Source of the DNA: Synergistaceae bacterium | Lineage (GTDB): Bacteria > Synergistota > Synergistia > Synergistales > Aminobacteriaceae | Length of the DNA stretch: 20,511 nt | Assembly: GCA_017455085.1 (NCBI GenBank) | Contig: JAFTBT010000048.1 | Location: forward strand, 1 to 20,511 | Reading direction: 5' to 3' | Part shown: piece by piece, positions 1-8,400 of the stretch | How positions within the stretch are numbered: position 1 is the first letter of the stretch | Layout: every line of letters begins with the position of its first letter | Notes under the pieces: generated by a model | Databases searched by the model: none | Told to the model about the DNA's origin: nothing | Seen by the model: the letters and a program-made list of their open reading frames with translations, nothing else | Position numbers and translations under genes: made by a program

Positions 1-292
1 CGAACTTTCCGGACTCGTCAATCACGACAACAGCAGGGTCATGAAGTTTTGAGGCTATGTGTTGAGCGATGGCCCGCACAGCAATTCCGCAAGCTCCCAC
101 GAAGATTAACGCGTTGACCTCGTGAAAGACTCTGCCCGTCCATTCGGTGAGTGAGGGGGAAATCACGCCGACTCCTTCACGCGCCCGCGAGAATCTCTCA
201 GGCACAAAGACTCCTGCATCTCCGAGAAAGTCAGAGAGTCTCAATGCTAGAGCCATGCCCCTATTCGTGAAGGCAGCTATTGCGGTATTCAT
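1..292 (-). CDS. cbiG: Cobalt-precorrin 5A hydrolase CbiG, N-terminal part (cut by window start)
   Basis: This is the N-terminal part (about 97 residues) of a gene that continues past the left edge. I translated it by hand from the ATG at 292. The segment ALIFVGACGIAVRAIAQHI followed by KLHDPAVVVIDESGKF is the characteristic CbiG N-terminal motif (family knowledge). The enzyme acts in the anaerobic (early cobalt insertion) cobalamin pathway, where it opens the ring lactone of cobalt-precorrin-5A and releases the C2 unit as acetaldehyde. It starts inside the last 32 bases of cbiF, in another frame, so translational coupling is likely. No clear Shine-Dalgarno is visible before the ATG (TTTTTCCC), which fits coupling. 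CbiF makes its substrate, so the pairing is functional. Identification is firm; completeness cannot be judged. Confidence 0.9.
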   Translation of the reverse strand, partial: MNTAIAAFTNRGMALALRLSDFLGDAGVFVPERFSRAREGVGVISPSLTEWTGRVFHEVNALIFVGACGIAVRAIAQHIASKLHDPAVVVIDESGKF

Positions 293-998
293 GGGAAAAA
301 GTTTTGTCGTAGAGTCTGGATTTCTGGTAGGCCTCATCACTCAGGAAGTCCCCAGCGAGAATCAGCGCGCTCTTGGTGATCCCGTGAGCTAGTTCCGGAA
401 GCGTAGCCAGTGTCCCGATAATCACTCTCTCATCCGGCCAAGATGCCCTGTAAACAATCGCAGCAGGTGTATCCGGAGAATAGCCCCTGTTCACGAGTTC
501 AGCACATGCCTTCGCGGTCATACCTGCCGACAAGAACAGAGCAACACTAGCATTCTCGTGTTCCGGAGCGGGAGTCCTTCCCTCGATGCGTGAGATTATG
601 AGAGTCTGAACGTGTCCGGGAATCATGTACTCGGTCTTGAGAGCAGCAGAGGCCGCAAAAAGTGAACTCACTCCCGGAACGACCTCAAAGGGGATATTTC
701 GCTCACGTAATGCCTCGAACTGTTCACGTACTGCCCCGTAAAGTGCGGGGTCTCCTGAATGCAGCCTGACCGTGAGAATATTTCTGCTATGTCCCTCCAC
801 AAGCACAGTAAGAATCTCCTCAAGAGTCATGTGTGAGCTGTCATAGACTCTGCAATCTGGACTGGCATATTTTCGCACAAGCTCAGGATTCACGAGCGAG
901 CCTGCATACACGATGATTCCGGCTTGAGAGAGAATCTCCGCACCCCTGACGGTGATTAGGTCTACTGCTCCCGGCCCTGCACCTATGAAGTAGATCAC
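261..998 (-). CDS. cbiF: Cobalt-precorrin-4 C11-methyltransferase CbiF
   Basis: SAM-dependent methylation of C-11 of the corrin ring in anaerobic cobalamin synthesis, cytoplasmic. The protein has the class III (tetrapyrrole) methyltransferase pattern: an N-terminal YFIGAGPGAVDLITVRG glycine loop, YAGSLVNPEL, LHSGDPALYGAVREQ and PGVSSLFAASAAL, ending with LYDKTFSHEYR, which resembles the usual CbiF C-terminus. Length is about 245 residues, normal for the family. I prefer the GTG at 998 because it overlaps the hisK stop as GTGA, the same arrangement as the ATGA overlaps elsewhere in this operon, and gives [10 protein letters not shown]. An in-frame GTG at 1007 adds three residues and is possible. 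The 3' end overlaps cbiG by 32 bases. Precorrin-4 methyltransferase CobM of the aerobic pathway is homologous; the adjacent cbiG argues for the anaerobic version. Confidence 0.92.
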   Translation of the reverse strand: MIYFIGAGPGAVDLITVRGAEILSQAGIIVYAGSLVNPELVRKYASPDCRVYDSSHMTLEEILTVLVEGHSRNILTVRLHSGDPALYGAVREQFEALRERNIPFEVVPGVSSLFAASAALKTEYMIPGHVQTLIISRIEGRTPAPEHENASVALFLSAGMTAKACAELVNRGYSPDTPAAIVYRASWPDERVIIGTLATLPELAHGITKSALILAGDFLSDEAYQKSRLYDKTFSHEYRNSCLHE

Positions 999-1774
999 AG
1001 CTCGCACACTTTCAGGCCAAGTGAACGCGCAAGAGCTTCATACTTCGGGAAATCGTACATGAGAGTCTCTTCCCTGTGTGAGTCGCTGGAGAGAATTACA
1101 GAGCCGCCATGAGCCGCAATATACTTCAGGATTCGCAGTGACGGGTACGGAAAATCACGATGACCCTTTGAGACAGCTCCGGTGTTGATCTCGAAGGGGA
1201 CTCCGGTTTTGAGCAGTGAATCCAGTGCGGCCTCTACAGCAGCGATGTAGCGGGGATTATCCTCGTCAAAGAATCGATTACCGGCGTTGAACTTTGTGAG
1301 CAGGTCGAAATGCCCGATGATGTTTGCGTGAGTCTTGCGCACCACGTCAGCAGCGAGTGAGTAGTATTTTTCTGCCAGAGCATACGGGTCTCCGTCGAAG
1401 GCCTCATCAATCGCAGCCTGCAACAATTCTGGTGTGTGGTCCACGTGCCTGAAGACTCCTCCGCAATCGATATAGTGTACTGAGCCTATAACGTAGTCGT
1501 AATTTGCCGCGTCAATGTCCGAGTAGTAATCGCATTCAGTGCCGCAGAGAATCTCAATCTGGGGTCTGTATTTTCCCCTGAGAGCATGAATCTCGTTGAT
1601 GTAGAGTCTAGTACCTTCTGGAGACATGCAGGGTTCTTCGTCAAAATGTGTGTATGAGTGTCCGGAAAAGCCGAGTCTCTTCATGCCTAGCGATATAGCA
1701 GCAAGCACCATTTCTTCGGGAGAATTTTTGCCGTCGCAGTAAGTAGTATGAACGTGGAAGTCAGAGAGTATCAT
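995..1774 (-). CDS. hisK: Histidinol-phosphatase, PHP family (HisK/HisJ type)
   Basis: Hydrolyses L-histidinol phosphate to histidinol, the penultimate stage of histidine synthesis. The 259-residue protein opens with the PHP metal motif [13 protein letters not shown] (H7, H9, D14), followed by FSGHSYTH (H39, H43), [23 protein letters not shown] and a C-terminal SSDSHREE, the set of His/Asp ligands expected for a trinuclear metal site in this superfamily. The ATG at 1774 overlaps the hisIE stop as ATGA, and AGGAG lies 11 bases upstream. Placement within a his operon supports histidinol phosphate as substrate rather than another PHP substrate. This is the Firmicutes-type enzyme, not the HAD-type domain of HisB. 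Naming varies (hisK or hisJ). Confidence 0.9.
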   Translation of the reverse strand: MILSDFHVHTTYCDGKNSPEEMVLAAISLGMKRLGFSGHSYTHFDEEPCMSPEGTRLYINEIHALRGKYRPQIEILCGTECDYYSDIDAANYDYVIGSVHYIDCGGVFRHVDHTPELLQAAIDEAFDGDPYALAEKYYSLAADVVRKTHANIIGHFDLLTKFNAGNRFFDEDNPRYIAAVEAALDSLLKTGVPFEINTGAVSKGHRDFPYPSLRILKYIAAHGGSVILSSDSHREETLMYDFPKYEALARSLGLKVCEL

Positions 1775-2532
1775 TGCGTCATCTTCTCCTGTTTGATTTT
1801 CTTGTCGATGATGTGCCGTGAAGCGAGCTCCAGAATAATATCCTTGATGTCAATATCCATTTCAGCCATGAGTACCATCAAGTGATAGACCAGGTCAGAA
1901 ATTTCGTAGACGGTTTCTTTCTTGTCGTTCTTGGCAGCGATAACGACTTCAGTACTTTCTTCGCCGACTTTCTTGAGGATTTTATCGAGGCCTTTTGCGA
2001 ACAAGTAAGACGTGTACGAGCCTTCAAGTGGCTGGTATTTTCTGCCCTTGATGAGCTGCATGAGTCCGCAGAGGGTGAATTTTTCGCTATGTGCATGGTC
2101 TGTAGAGTTGTTCGCAGAATCTGCATTATGTTGCGTATGGTCTACATCGTCAGCCTGTGTAGGGTCTGCATTGTGTGTGGAGTCTACAGCGTCAACATGT
2201 GTAGTATCTCTAGGCATGATGTTGTCAACGAAACACGAACGATTCCCCAAATGGCAGGCTGGGCCGTCTGGTTTGACGTAGAGCAGTAAAGTATCTCTGT
2301 CGCAGTCAGCAAGTATTTCGCGGACATGCAGGTAGTTTCCGCTGGTTTCGCCCTTGAGCCATAATTCATTGCGAGATCGGCTCCAGAAACAGGCTAATTT
2401 TTTGTCGATGGTGATGCTGAGACTTTCGCGGTTCATGTATGCGAGCATGAGGACATCACCGGAATCGTCATCAACAGCGATTGCTGGAACGAGTCCGTGT
2501 GAATCGAATTTTACGTCATTAATATTAAGCAT
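1771..2532 (-). CDS. hisI: Bifunctional phosphoribosyl-AMP cyclohydrolase / phosphoribosyl-ATP pyrophosphatase HisIE
   Basis: Catalyses steps 2 and 3 of histidine synthesis. The N-terminal HisI domain (about residues 1-106) shows [18 protein letters not shown], the metal-binding acidic patch ADCDRD (76-80) and CHLGNRSCF with the zinc cysteines C93 and C100. The C-terminal HisE domain (about 151-245) shows [34 protein letters not shown] and [14 protein letters not shown], the helical MazG-like pyrophosphatase pattern. Between them is an unusual ~45-residue Asp/His/Thr/Asn-rich linker made of a degenerate repeat (see separate entries). The ribosome binding site TAGGAGG overlaps the hisF stop codon. 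Both catalytic domains look intact, so the fusion should be active. Confidence 0.95.
   Translation of the reverse strand: MLNINDVKFDSHGLVPAIAVDDDSGDVLMLAYMNRESLSITIDKKLACFWSRSRNELWLKGETSGNYLHVREILADCDRDTLLLYVKPDGPACHLGNRSCFVDNIMPRDTTHVDAVDSTHNADPTQADDVDHTQHNADSANNSTDHAHSEKFTLCGLMQLIKGRKYQPLEGSYTSYLFAKGLDKILKKVGEESTEVVIAAKNDKKETVYEISDLVYHLMVLMAEMDIDIKDIILELASRHIIDKKIKQEKMTQ
2120..2206 (-). repeat. Imperfect tandem duplication encoding the HisIE His/Asp-rich linker
   Basis: Two adjacent units of about 45 and 42 bases (2120-2164 and 2165-2206) align well, each starting TCTGCATT on the plus strand and containing GTCTACA, CGTCA and TGTGTAG. On the coding strand they give two similar peptide units with [14 protein letters not shown] and [15 protein letters not shown] character. 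Because the unit lengths are multiples of three, copy-number changes would preserve frame. Alignment was done by eye. Confidence 0.6.
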
Positions 2533-2550
2533 AGTATCTTCTTCCGCCTC

Positions 2551-3309
2551 CTAAATCCTCACAGGAATATTTTCACGCTTCATTCTCGCCTTCAGGTCAG
2601 CTATCCTCACTTCACCAAAGTGGAATATCGACGCAGCAAGCCCCGCATCCACCTTCGGAAGTGCCTTGAACAGCCTCACAAAATCCTCAATCCCTCCAGC
2701 ACCTCCAGACGCAACCACAGGCACACTCACCACATCACACACCTTCTCCAGCATCTCGAGGTCAAACCCCTTTTTCACGCCGTCAGTGTCTATCGAGTTC
2801 AGCACCACTTCTCCCGCGCCGCTGTCCACACACTTCCGAATCCATCCTACAGCCTCAATCCCTGTGTCGTCACGTCCGCCCCTCGCAAACACATGCAGCT
2901 CTCCTCCGACTCTCTTCACGTCCGCCGAGATCACCACACACTGCGACCCGTACAGCCTCGCCGCCTCAGGTATCAGCTCCGGATTCCGAATCGCTCCGGT
3001 ATTCACGCTGACCTTATCCGCACCGCAGGCAAGCACACGCTCGAAGTCCCCAACGCTCGAAATCCCGCCCCCGACCGTCAACGGGATGAACACATTCCGC
3101 GCCGTCTCACGCAGAATCTCCGTGAAGATCTTCCGCCCGTCAGACGAGGCCGTTATGTCGTAAAACACAAGCTCATCCGCTCCGTTATCGCTGTAGTATT
3201 TCGCAAGCTCGACCGGAGAATCCACATCGCTCAAGTTCGCAAAGTTCACGCCCTTCACCACTCGCCCGTCCCTCACGTCAAGACACGGAATTATTCTCTT
3301 GGTAATCAT
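2551..3309 (-). CDS. hisF: Imidazole glycerol phosphate synthase cyclase subunit HisF
   Basis: The cyclase half of IGP synthase: it joins ammonia delivered by HisH with PRFAR to give imidazole glycerol phosphate and AICAR. The protein is a 252-residue (beta/alpha)8 barrel starting MITKRIIPCLDVRDGRVVKG. The two catalytic aspartates sit at the canonical positions D11 (CLDVRDG) and D130 (VVISADVKR). Phosphate-binding loops TVGGGI (78-83) and VASGGAGG are present. The ATG at 3309 overlaps the hisA stop as ATGA, so translation is likely coupled. Full length, with no anomalies. Confidence 0.97.
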   Translation of the reverse strand: MITKRIIPCLDVRDGRVVKGVNFANLSDVDSPVELAKYYSDNGADELVFYDITASSDGRKIFTEILRETARNVFIPLTVGGGISSVGDFERVLACGADKVSVNTGAIRNPELIPEAARLYGSQCVVISADVKRVGGELHVFARGGRDDTGIEAVGWIRKCVDSGAGEVVLNSIDTDGVKKGFDLEMLEKVCDVVSVPVVASGGAGGIEDFVRLFKALPKVDAGLAASIFHFGEVRIADLKARMKRENIPVRI

Positions 3310-4034
3310 CTTTTCGTTTTCGCCGCCTCTATCGCTTCAGAAATTTTCACTGCTCCGGTGTAATACGCCTTCCCGATTATTGCACCATACAGCCCAAGCC
3401 CAGCAAGTGCCCTCACATCATCAAGCGAACTCACTCCGCCGGAAGCTATAACGTGTACTGCGTCCAGCTCATTGCGTAAAGTCTCGTACAGCCCCGTATT
3501 AGTTCCTCTCATTGCGCCGTCACGGGATATGTCAGTGCAGATTATTGTGCTGACTCCTGCGTCCTGCATGTCCCTGCAAAAAGCGAACGCCTCGAGTCCA
3601 GAATCCTCAAGCCATCCCCTGACCGAGACCCTTCCGTCCCTGATGTCCACGCCTACAGCAACGCGCTCACTCCCGAAGTGCCTGACTGCCTCCGCTGCAA
3701 AGCCTTCTTTCACTGCCGCAGACGTTCCCAGAATCACGCGGTCGATCCCTGCATTCACGTAACGCTCGATCATGCACAAGTCCCTCACGCCTCCGCCGAC
3801 CTCGCACTTCAGACCACAGGCCTCACGAATCCGAATCACTGTCTCCAGATTCACGGCCTCACCTGAACGCGCACCCTCAAGGTCAACGATATGCACCCAT
3901 TCCGCGCCAGCTTCACGAAATTTCATCGCAGTGTTGACGGGTTCAGAGTCATACACAGTCATCTGCGAATAATCCCCTTTGAGGAGCCTCACAGCCTGAC
4001 CACCGAACAAATCTATTGCCGGAAGTATAATCAT
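3306..4034 (-). CDS. hisA: ProFAR isomerase HisA
   Basis: Amadori isomerisation of ProFAR to PRFAR, the step before HisHF. The protein is a ~242-residue barrel homologous to HisF, with catalytic D8 in ILPAIDLFGGQAVRL, CEVGGGVRD, the second acid in VGVDIRDG (about D130), TDISRDGAMRGTN and IASGGVSS. I chose the ATG at 4034 because AGGAG lies 8 bases upstream, overlapping the hisH stop, and because the family normally starts with MIILPAID. The open frame extends to a GTG at 4043, which would add MDS and lies inside that ribosome binding site, so it is less likely. The 3' end overlaps hisF by 4 bases. Confidence 0.96.
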   Translation of the reverse strand: MIILPAIDLFGGQAVRLLKGDYSQMTVYDSEPVNTAMKFREAGAEWVHIVDLEGARSGEAVNLETVIRIREACGLKCEVGGGVRDLCMIERYVNAGIDRVILGTSAAVKEGFAAEAVRHFGSERVAVGVDIRDGRVSVRGWLEDSGLEAFAFCRDMQDAGVSTIICTDISRDGAMRGTNTGLYETLRNELDAVHVIASGGVSSLDDVRALAGLGLYGAIIGKAYYTGAVKISEAIEAAKTKR

Positions 4035-4046
4035 GCTATCCACTCC

Positions 4047-4655
4047 TCACAGCGCACAGAACGCCCGTAATATTCCCAAGCCGACATTTCCGCTCTTCTC
4101 CGGGTGGAACTGCACGCCGAAAATATTGCCTTTCTGGACAGCTGCGACCAGATCCGCGCCGTAATCCGTAGTTGCAACAATGTACTTGTCCTCGCACCGC
4201 GCAGAATACGAATGCACAAAGTAGACGTACTCGCCTTCACGGGATTTTGCGAACACTCCGCCGGATTGTGTGATGTGCAGTGAGTTCCAGCCCATTTGCG
4301 GGATCTTGAGGCCTGCGGGGATGACTTCAGCTATTGCGCGGACAGAGCCGGGTATGAGATTCAGGCCGTCATGTTCGCCGAACTCGTAGCTTTTGGTGAA
4401 TAGGAGCTGCATTCCCAGACAGATACCCAGCACTGGTTTTCCTGCAAGTGCCTCGTGAATTAGGGGCTGTGCGAGTCCGGAAGAGACGAGTTTGTGTGCG
4501 GCATCCTCGAATGCTCCGACACCGGGCAGAATGATTCTGTCTGCGGCCGTGAGGTCTGTGGGGTCTGACGTGACGGAGACAGTTTCACCGATTGCGCCGA
4601 ATGAGCTTGCGAGCGAAAACAGGTTGCCCACGCCGTAATTTACTATAGCAATCAT
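4047..4655 (-). CDS. hisH: Imidazole glycerol phosphate synthase glutaminase subunit HisH
   Basis: Class I glutamine amidotransferase subunit that hydrolyses glutamine and channels ammonia to HisF. The 202-residue protein starts MIAIVNYGVGNLFS and shows ILPGVGAF, the nucleophile C79 in LGICLGMQLL, and the catalytic H184/E186 in QFHPEKS, so the triad is complete. It is the first gene of the his-cbi run; AAGGA lies 9 bases before the ATG at 4655. The gap to the upstream Fic gene is 49 bases. A possible extended -10 element is listed separately. Confidence 0.96.
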   Translation of the reverse strand: MIAIVNYGVGNLFSLASSFGAIGETVSVTSDPTDLTAADRIILPGVGAFEDAAHKLVSSGLAQPLIHEALAGKPVLGICLGMQLLFTKSYEFGEHDGLNLIPGSVRAIAEVIPAGLKIPQMGWNSLHITQSGGVFAKSREGEYVYFVHSYSARCEDKYIVATTDYGADLVAAVQKGNIFGVQFHPEKSGNVGLGILRAFCAL

Positions 4656-4698
4656 GTTTTAGAGTCCTTCGTGTAAAATGGTATTGTTGAATGGAAAG

Positions 4699-4707
4699 AA
4701 TATATCA
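4699..4707 (-). promoter_or_regulatory. Candidate extended -10 element for the his-cbi operon
   Basis: On the minus strand the sequence TGATATATT has the TGn extension plus a five-of-six match to TATAAT. It sits about 45 bases before the hisH ATG and overlaps the stop codon of the Fic gene. I see no convincing -35. Read-through from upstream is also possible, so this is tentative. Confidence 0.35.
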
Positions 4708-5301
4708 CATTTCGTACTTGTATGACGCTGACAGACCGGCCATAAATATATCTTTACTGCCTAAAACCTCAGCAGGGAGCATGTTTTTCCGCAATAACAC
4801 CTCCAATTCCAGAGCATTCACCGGACTCCGCTGCATAGCCTCCAAGTATTTACTCCGTCCGATTTTTGACCAGTTAATGCGCGTATTCATTTCCCGCTCA
4901 AGAATCGCATCAAGCCACAGCCGCAAGACTCTTCCGTTGCCTTCTCTGAAGGGGTGAGCAATATTAATCTCGATATACTTCGCTAGAGTCTCGTCAAAAT
5001 TTTTCTGGGGCATCTCCGAAATCACGGGCAGTATCTTATCCAGAAACAGGGCATTAGCGAACCTGAAGCCGCCTTTAGAGATGTTACAAGTCCTGACTCT
5101 ACCCGCAAAGCTGAACAGTCCGCCGAACAGCATCACGTGAAAATCTCTGAGGCATTCCCAAGTTCCTGCTCTGCTCACGAAATCCGGCCAAGCCTCCCAG
5201 ACATCAGCCCTTCTCTTCAGAGAAAGCCTGTCTATCTCCGGCATAATCACATCATATTTCTCTACAAGTCCCGCATCATCAACAGGGAGCTTAATCATCA
5301 T
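4705..5301 (-). CDS. Fic family protein (probable AMP-transferase)
   Basis: A 198-residue Fic-domain protein. The core motif HPFREGNGRVLR (116-127) matches the family consensus HPFx(D/E)GNGRxxR with catalytic H116, and the upstream FAGRVRTCNISKGGFRFAN stretch corresponds to the beta-hairpin flap that positions the target. Fic enzymes transfer AMP (sometimes other phosphate groups) from a nucleotide to a Ser/Thr/Tyr of a protein. I see no (S/T)xxxE(G/N) inhibitory motif in the protein and no antitoxin-sized gene directly upstream, where there is only a terminator. GGAG lies 9 bases before the ATG at 5301 (a second ATG follows at 5298). Cellular target unknown. It could be a housekeeping Fic or part of a toxin system whose antidote lies elsewhere. 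Confidence 0.88.
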   Translation of the reverse strand: MMIKLPVDDAGLVEKYDVIMPEIDRLSLKRRADVWEAWPDFVSRAGTWECLRDFHVMLFGGLFSFAGRVRTCNISKGGFRFANALFLDKILPVISEMPQKNFDETLAKYIEINIAHPFREGNGRVLRLWLDAILEREMNTRINWSKIGRSKYLEAMQRSPVNALELEVLLRKNMLPAEVLGSKDIFMAGLSASYKYEM

Positions 5302-5320
5302 CTATCACTTCTCCATAAAG

Positions 5321-5350
5321 AAACCCCGCAGGTTTTATCCCACGGGGCTT
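5321..5350 (-). terminator. Intrinsic terminator after the large surface-protein gene
   Basis: On the minus strand, AGCCCCG pairs with CGGGGTTT around an interior containing GGGATAAAACCT, followed by the T-rich tail TTTCTTT. It lies 62 bases after the stop of the surface gene and just before the Fic ribosome binding site, so it separates the two transcripts. Confidence 0.65.
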
Positions 5351-5411
5351 GTGATTGTTTCTCTTCTGCCTAAGTTTCAGGTAGTTGCTCTAGTTTTCGC
5401 GCCTTAGCAGG

Positions 5412-8400
5412 TTATGAACGCCTCCTGCGAAGGAATAACGGTACTGCAAGAGCTAATGCCAATGCACCAAATCCTGCATCGCATCCGCCGCCTGAACTGC
5501 TTATTGTTCTGCCGCCGGTTACTACAACGGTGAATGTTGTTTCTGCGGTCAGACCCGTAGCTGTATCAAGTCCAGTTACGGTTATAGTGTACGTACCGGT
5601 GCTTGTTGCTGCGAGAATTACTACGTTGCCGCTGACCGTTACTGCCAAACCATTCGTCGGTGATACTGACGTTGTGTAGGTTACTGCTCCCTCATTGTTC
5701 ACAGGTCTCACAACAGCATCAACATCGAACGATATCATGCCTGTGTAAATGTCGAAGCTGTAGCTTGATAACCTTCTCTCAAGCCTGAACGTATCGACTA
5801 CTCCGCCGGATACTGTTACTGTCGTGGTGGCAGTTGCAGAGTTGCCCGCCGAGTCAGTTGCTGTGAAGACTACAGTGTAACTTCCTGCGGTTACTCCGGT
5901 AAGAGTTGCCTGATTGCCAGAGAGTGCAACTGTCAGGCCGCCGTCATTCGGAGTTACGGTGTAGCTGTAGCTCACTGTTCCGACAGCGTTGGCCGGTGTA
6001 AGTGTCAGCGTTGTTCTGTAGGCAGATTCTGTGCCTAATGTCAGAGATACACTGCTGTCAGTGGTCAGGGTGAATGTGTCCTGTTCGCCGCCGCCGGTTA
6101 CTGTTACCGTGATGGTTACGTCTGCTGACTGTCCGTCAGGAGCAGTTCCCGTGATGGTGATTACGTCAGACTCTTCAGGTGTGGAGACCATTACTCTGTT
6201 TTCCTCAACAACTGCCCAGGCCTTGTCGGATTCGTAGAAAATAACTTCCTCAACGGGAACTCCGTCAACTGTGCCCTCAAGTGTTACGGTCTGAACAAGG
6301 TTCGAGCCAGCTGCGAACGTGAGCGTGTTCGGTGTTGCCGTGATTACCAGTGCGCCGGGCTGAGGTCCAGGAGTGACGTCGCCGGATACTGTTACTGTCG
6401 TGGTGGCAGTTGCAGTGTTATCGGTTGCACGTGCTGCATCAGTTGCCGTGAAGACTACCGTGTAGGTTCCTGCGGTTGCTCCGGTGAGTGTTGCCTGATT
6501 GCCGGAGAGTGCTACTGTTAGGCCGCCGTTATCCGGAGTTACGGTGTAGCTGTAGCTCACTGTTCCGAGTGCATTGGCCGTTGTAAGTGTCAGCGTTCTG
6601 GTCGGGGGGGTTGCTGTACCTAACGTCAGAGATACACTGCTGTCAGTTGTCAGCGTGAACGCATCAGGAGGTGTAGGCTGTATCGTCTCGTTGAACGTTA
6701 CAGGCCAGCTTATGATATTTCCGTTCTCAGGATCCTCAAAACGTACAACGCCCGTATCTCCTGCCTGAACTTCTGTACCTTCCTTGTAGGTGATCGTGTA
6801 GCCGGTGATTACCTCTTCGTCTTCAACAACAGCCCTCTTAGGTGTTGCCTTCAGCCAGTACGGTAAGCTCAGGAATTCGAGTTCATCGGTCTGAGGCTCA
6901 ACAAAGGTAATATCAACGCTGTAAGTGCTGTCCGCTGAAATAATATCTTTGCCCTCAGGGAACGTGATAGCTCCAGCCGCGTGAGTATGATCAACTACCT
7001 CGTCCTCGTCGGTGTCTTCCTCAACTGAGATAGGCCAGTCTTTGCTGACTGTATCGCCGCTGACTATTGCAATTACTCTGTAGGTGTACTCGTTAGGATC
7101 GTCTTCAGCCTCGTCGTCATCGACATAAGCCGGAAGCTGTCCGTAAACCACGAACACATCGCCGGATTTTGCTGACTTCAGCCAAGCAATATTTGTTGGG
7201 AATTCCCACTCAACTGTAGCACCTGCAGGAGCATTCGCTGTTGTGAAGCGTGCCTCGTAGTTCAAGCCGCCGATTGAGCCGTAAGGTTCATCAGGATCAT
7301 TGATCTTGAAGCCTTCAACAACCTCATAGCTGAATGTGTAGGTGTAGCCGCCCTCTGCCGTGTAAACATCTATTGTCTTGGTGTACACACCGGCTGCTGT
7401 TCCGGCAGGCACTGTGAAGGAGATAACTCCTGCTGCGATGCCGTCAGCGTCAAGCCATTCGTCAGGCATTGTTCCGCCAGTTACGTCAAAGCTGATCGTT
7501 CCGCCGAGAGGTATATCAGCAACTCTGCGCGTAACTTCTGTATCGCTTGTGCCGCGGCCTACATACCCTGCATCAATCGTACCAGCCTGATAACCGGAGG
7601 CAGGTTTTACCCAGACGCTTATCGGTTCGGTGGTGATTGTATGACCGTTTGCTGTAGTACCGACAATTACGACTTCCTGCGGTGCTGTGTATGCCAGAGT
7701 AGTCGTGAAGAACGCTGCCGGAATAGTAACAGTGATCGGTTCGCTTCCTGCGATGTCCACAGAAGCCATATTCACAGATACGCCGTTGATCTTGACATCA
7801 AGACTTACTGGCCTATAAGTTCCGTCATACAGCATCTCGAACTTCTCTGTTGCAGGGTCGTAGCCGTTCATCCACACGTACGTGCCGTTCACCAGTACAG
7901 GAACAAAGCCGTTGCTGCCCGTCAGAAGTCTCCTTATGCCGGTAACCGTCAGAACTACATCCTGTGAGCCTGCGGTTACAGTGTGAACGTTTGCTTCAGG
8001 TACTACGTCCTCAGCAGTTACGTCCTCAGAGAGTTCGCCGTCGCCGGGCGTAGGCGTTACAGGTGTCTCCTGTTTGGGATTGGAGAACTTCTTCATGGTT
8101 ACTGTCTCAGCATCTACGAAATCACGTGAATCTACATCCATTCCGTTGTAGGTGATTCCAGCTTTCTGATAGGCTATCCAGTCTTTCGAAAGAGTTGTCT
8201 TGTTCCATCCGAGCGTAATTTTCGTTTCCAGCTCATCAGCGTAAAGTGTACCGACAAGTACTATTTCCTTGTCACGGCTGTTGGCCTTCAGAGAGGAAAT
8301 ATATACTAAATCTTTACCGTCAGACCCTTTGACAGCTTGTCTCGTAACACCTGCGTTGTCAAAACTGTTTTCAGCTATGTCAACCCTTACGCTTACAAGG

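Noticed and set aside
1882..2289. 135-codon plus-strand open frame opposite hisIE
   Set aside because: Antisense to a clear gene; its composition follows the repeat linker on the other strand.
2620..3363. 247-codon plus-strand open frame opposite hisF
   Set aside because: It is a shadow of a confidently identified gene; the His/Arg-rich translation is the usual artefact of antisense codons.
4035..4043. GTG start for hisA three codons upstream of the chosen ATG
   Set aside because: It lies inside the AGGAG ribosome binding site, and the family starts at MIILPAID.
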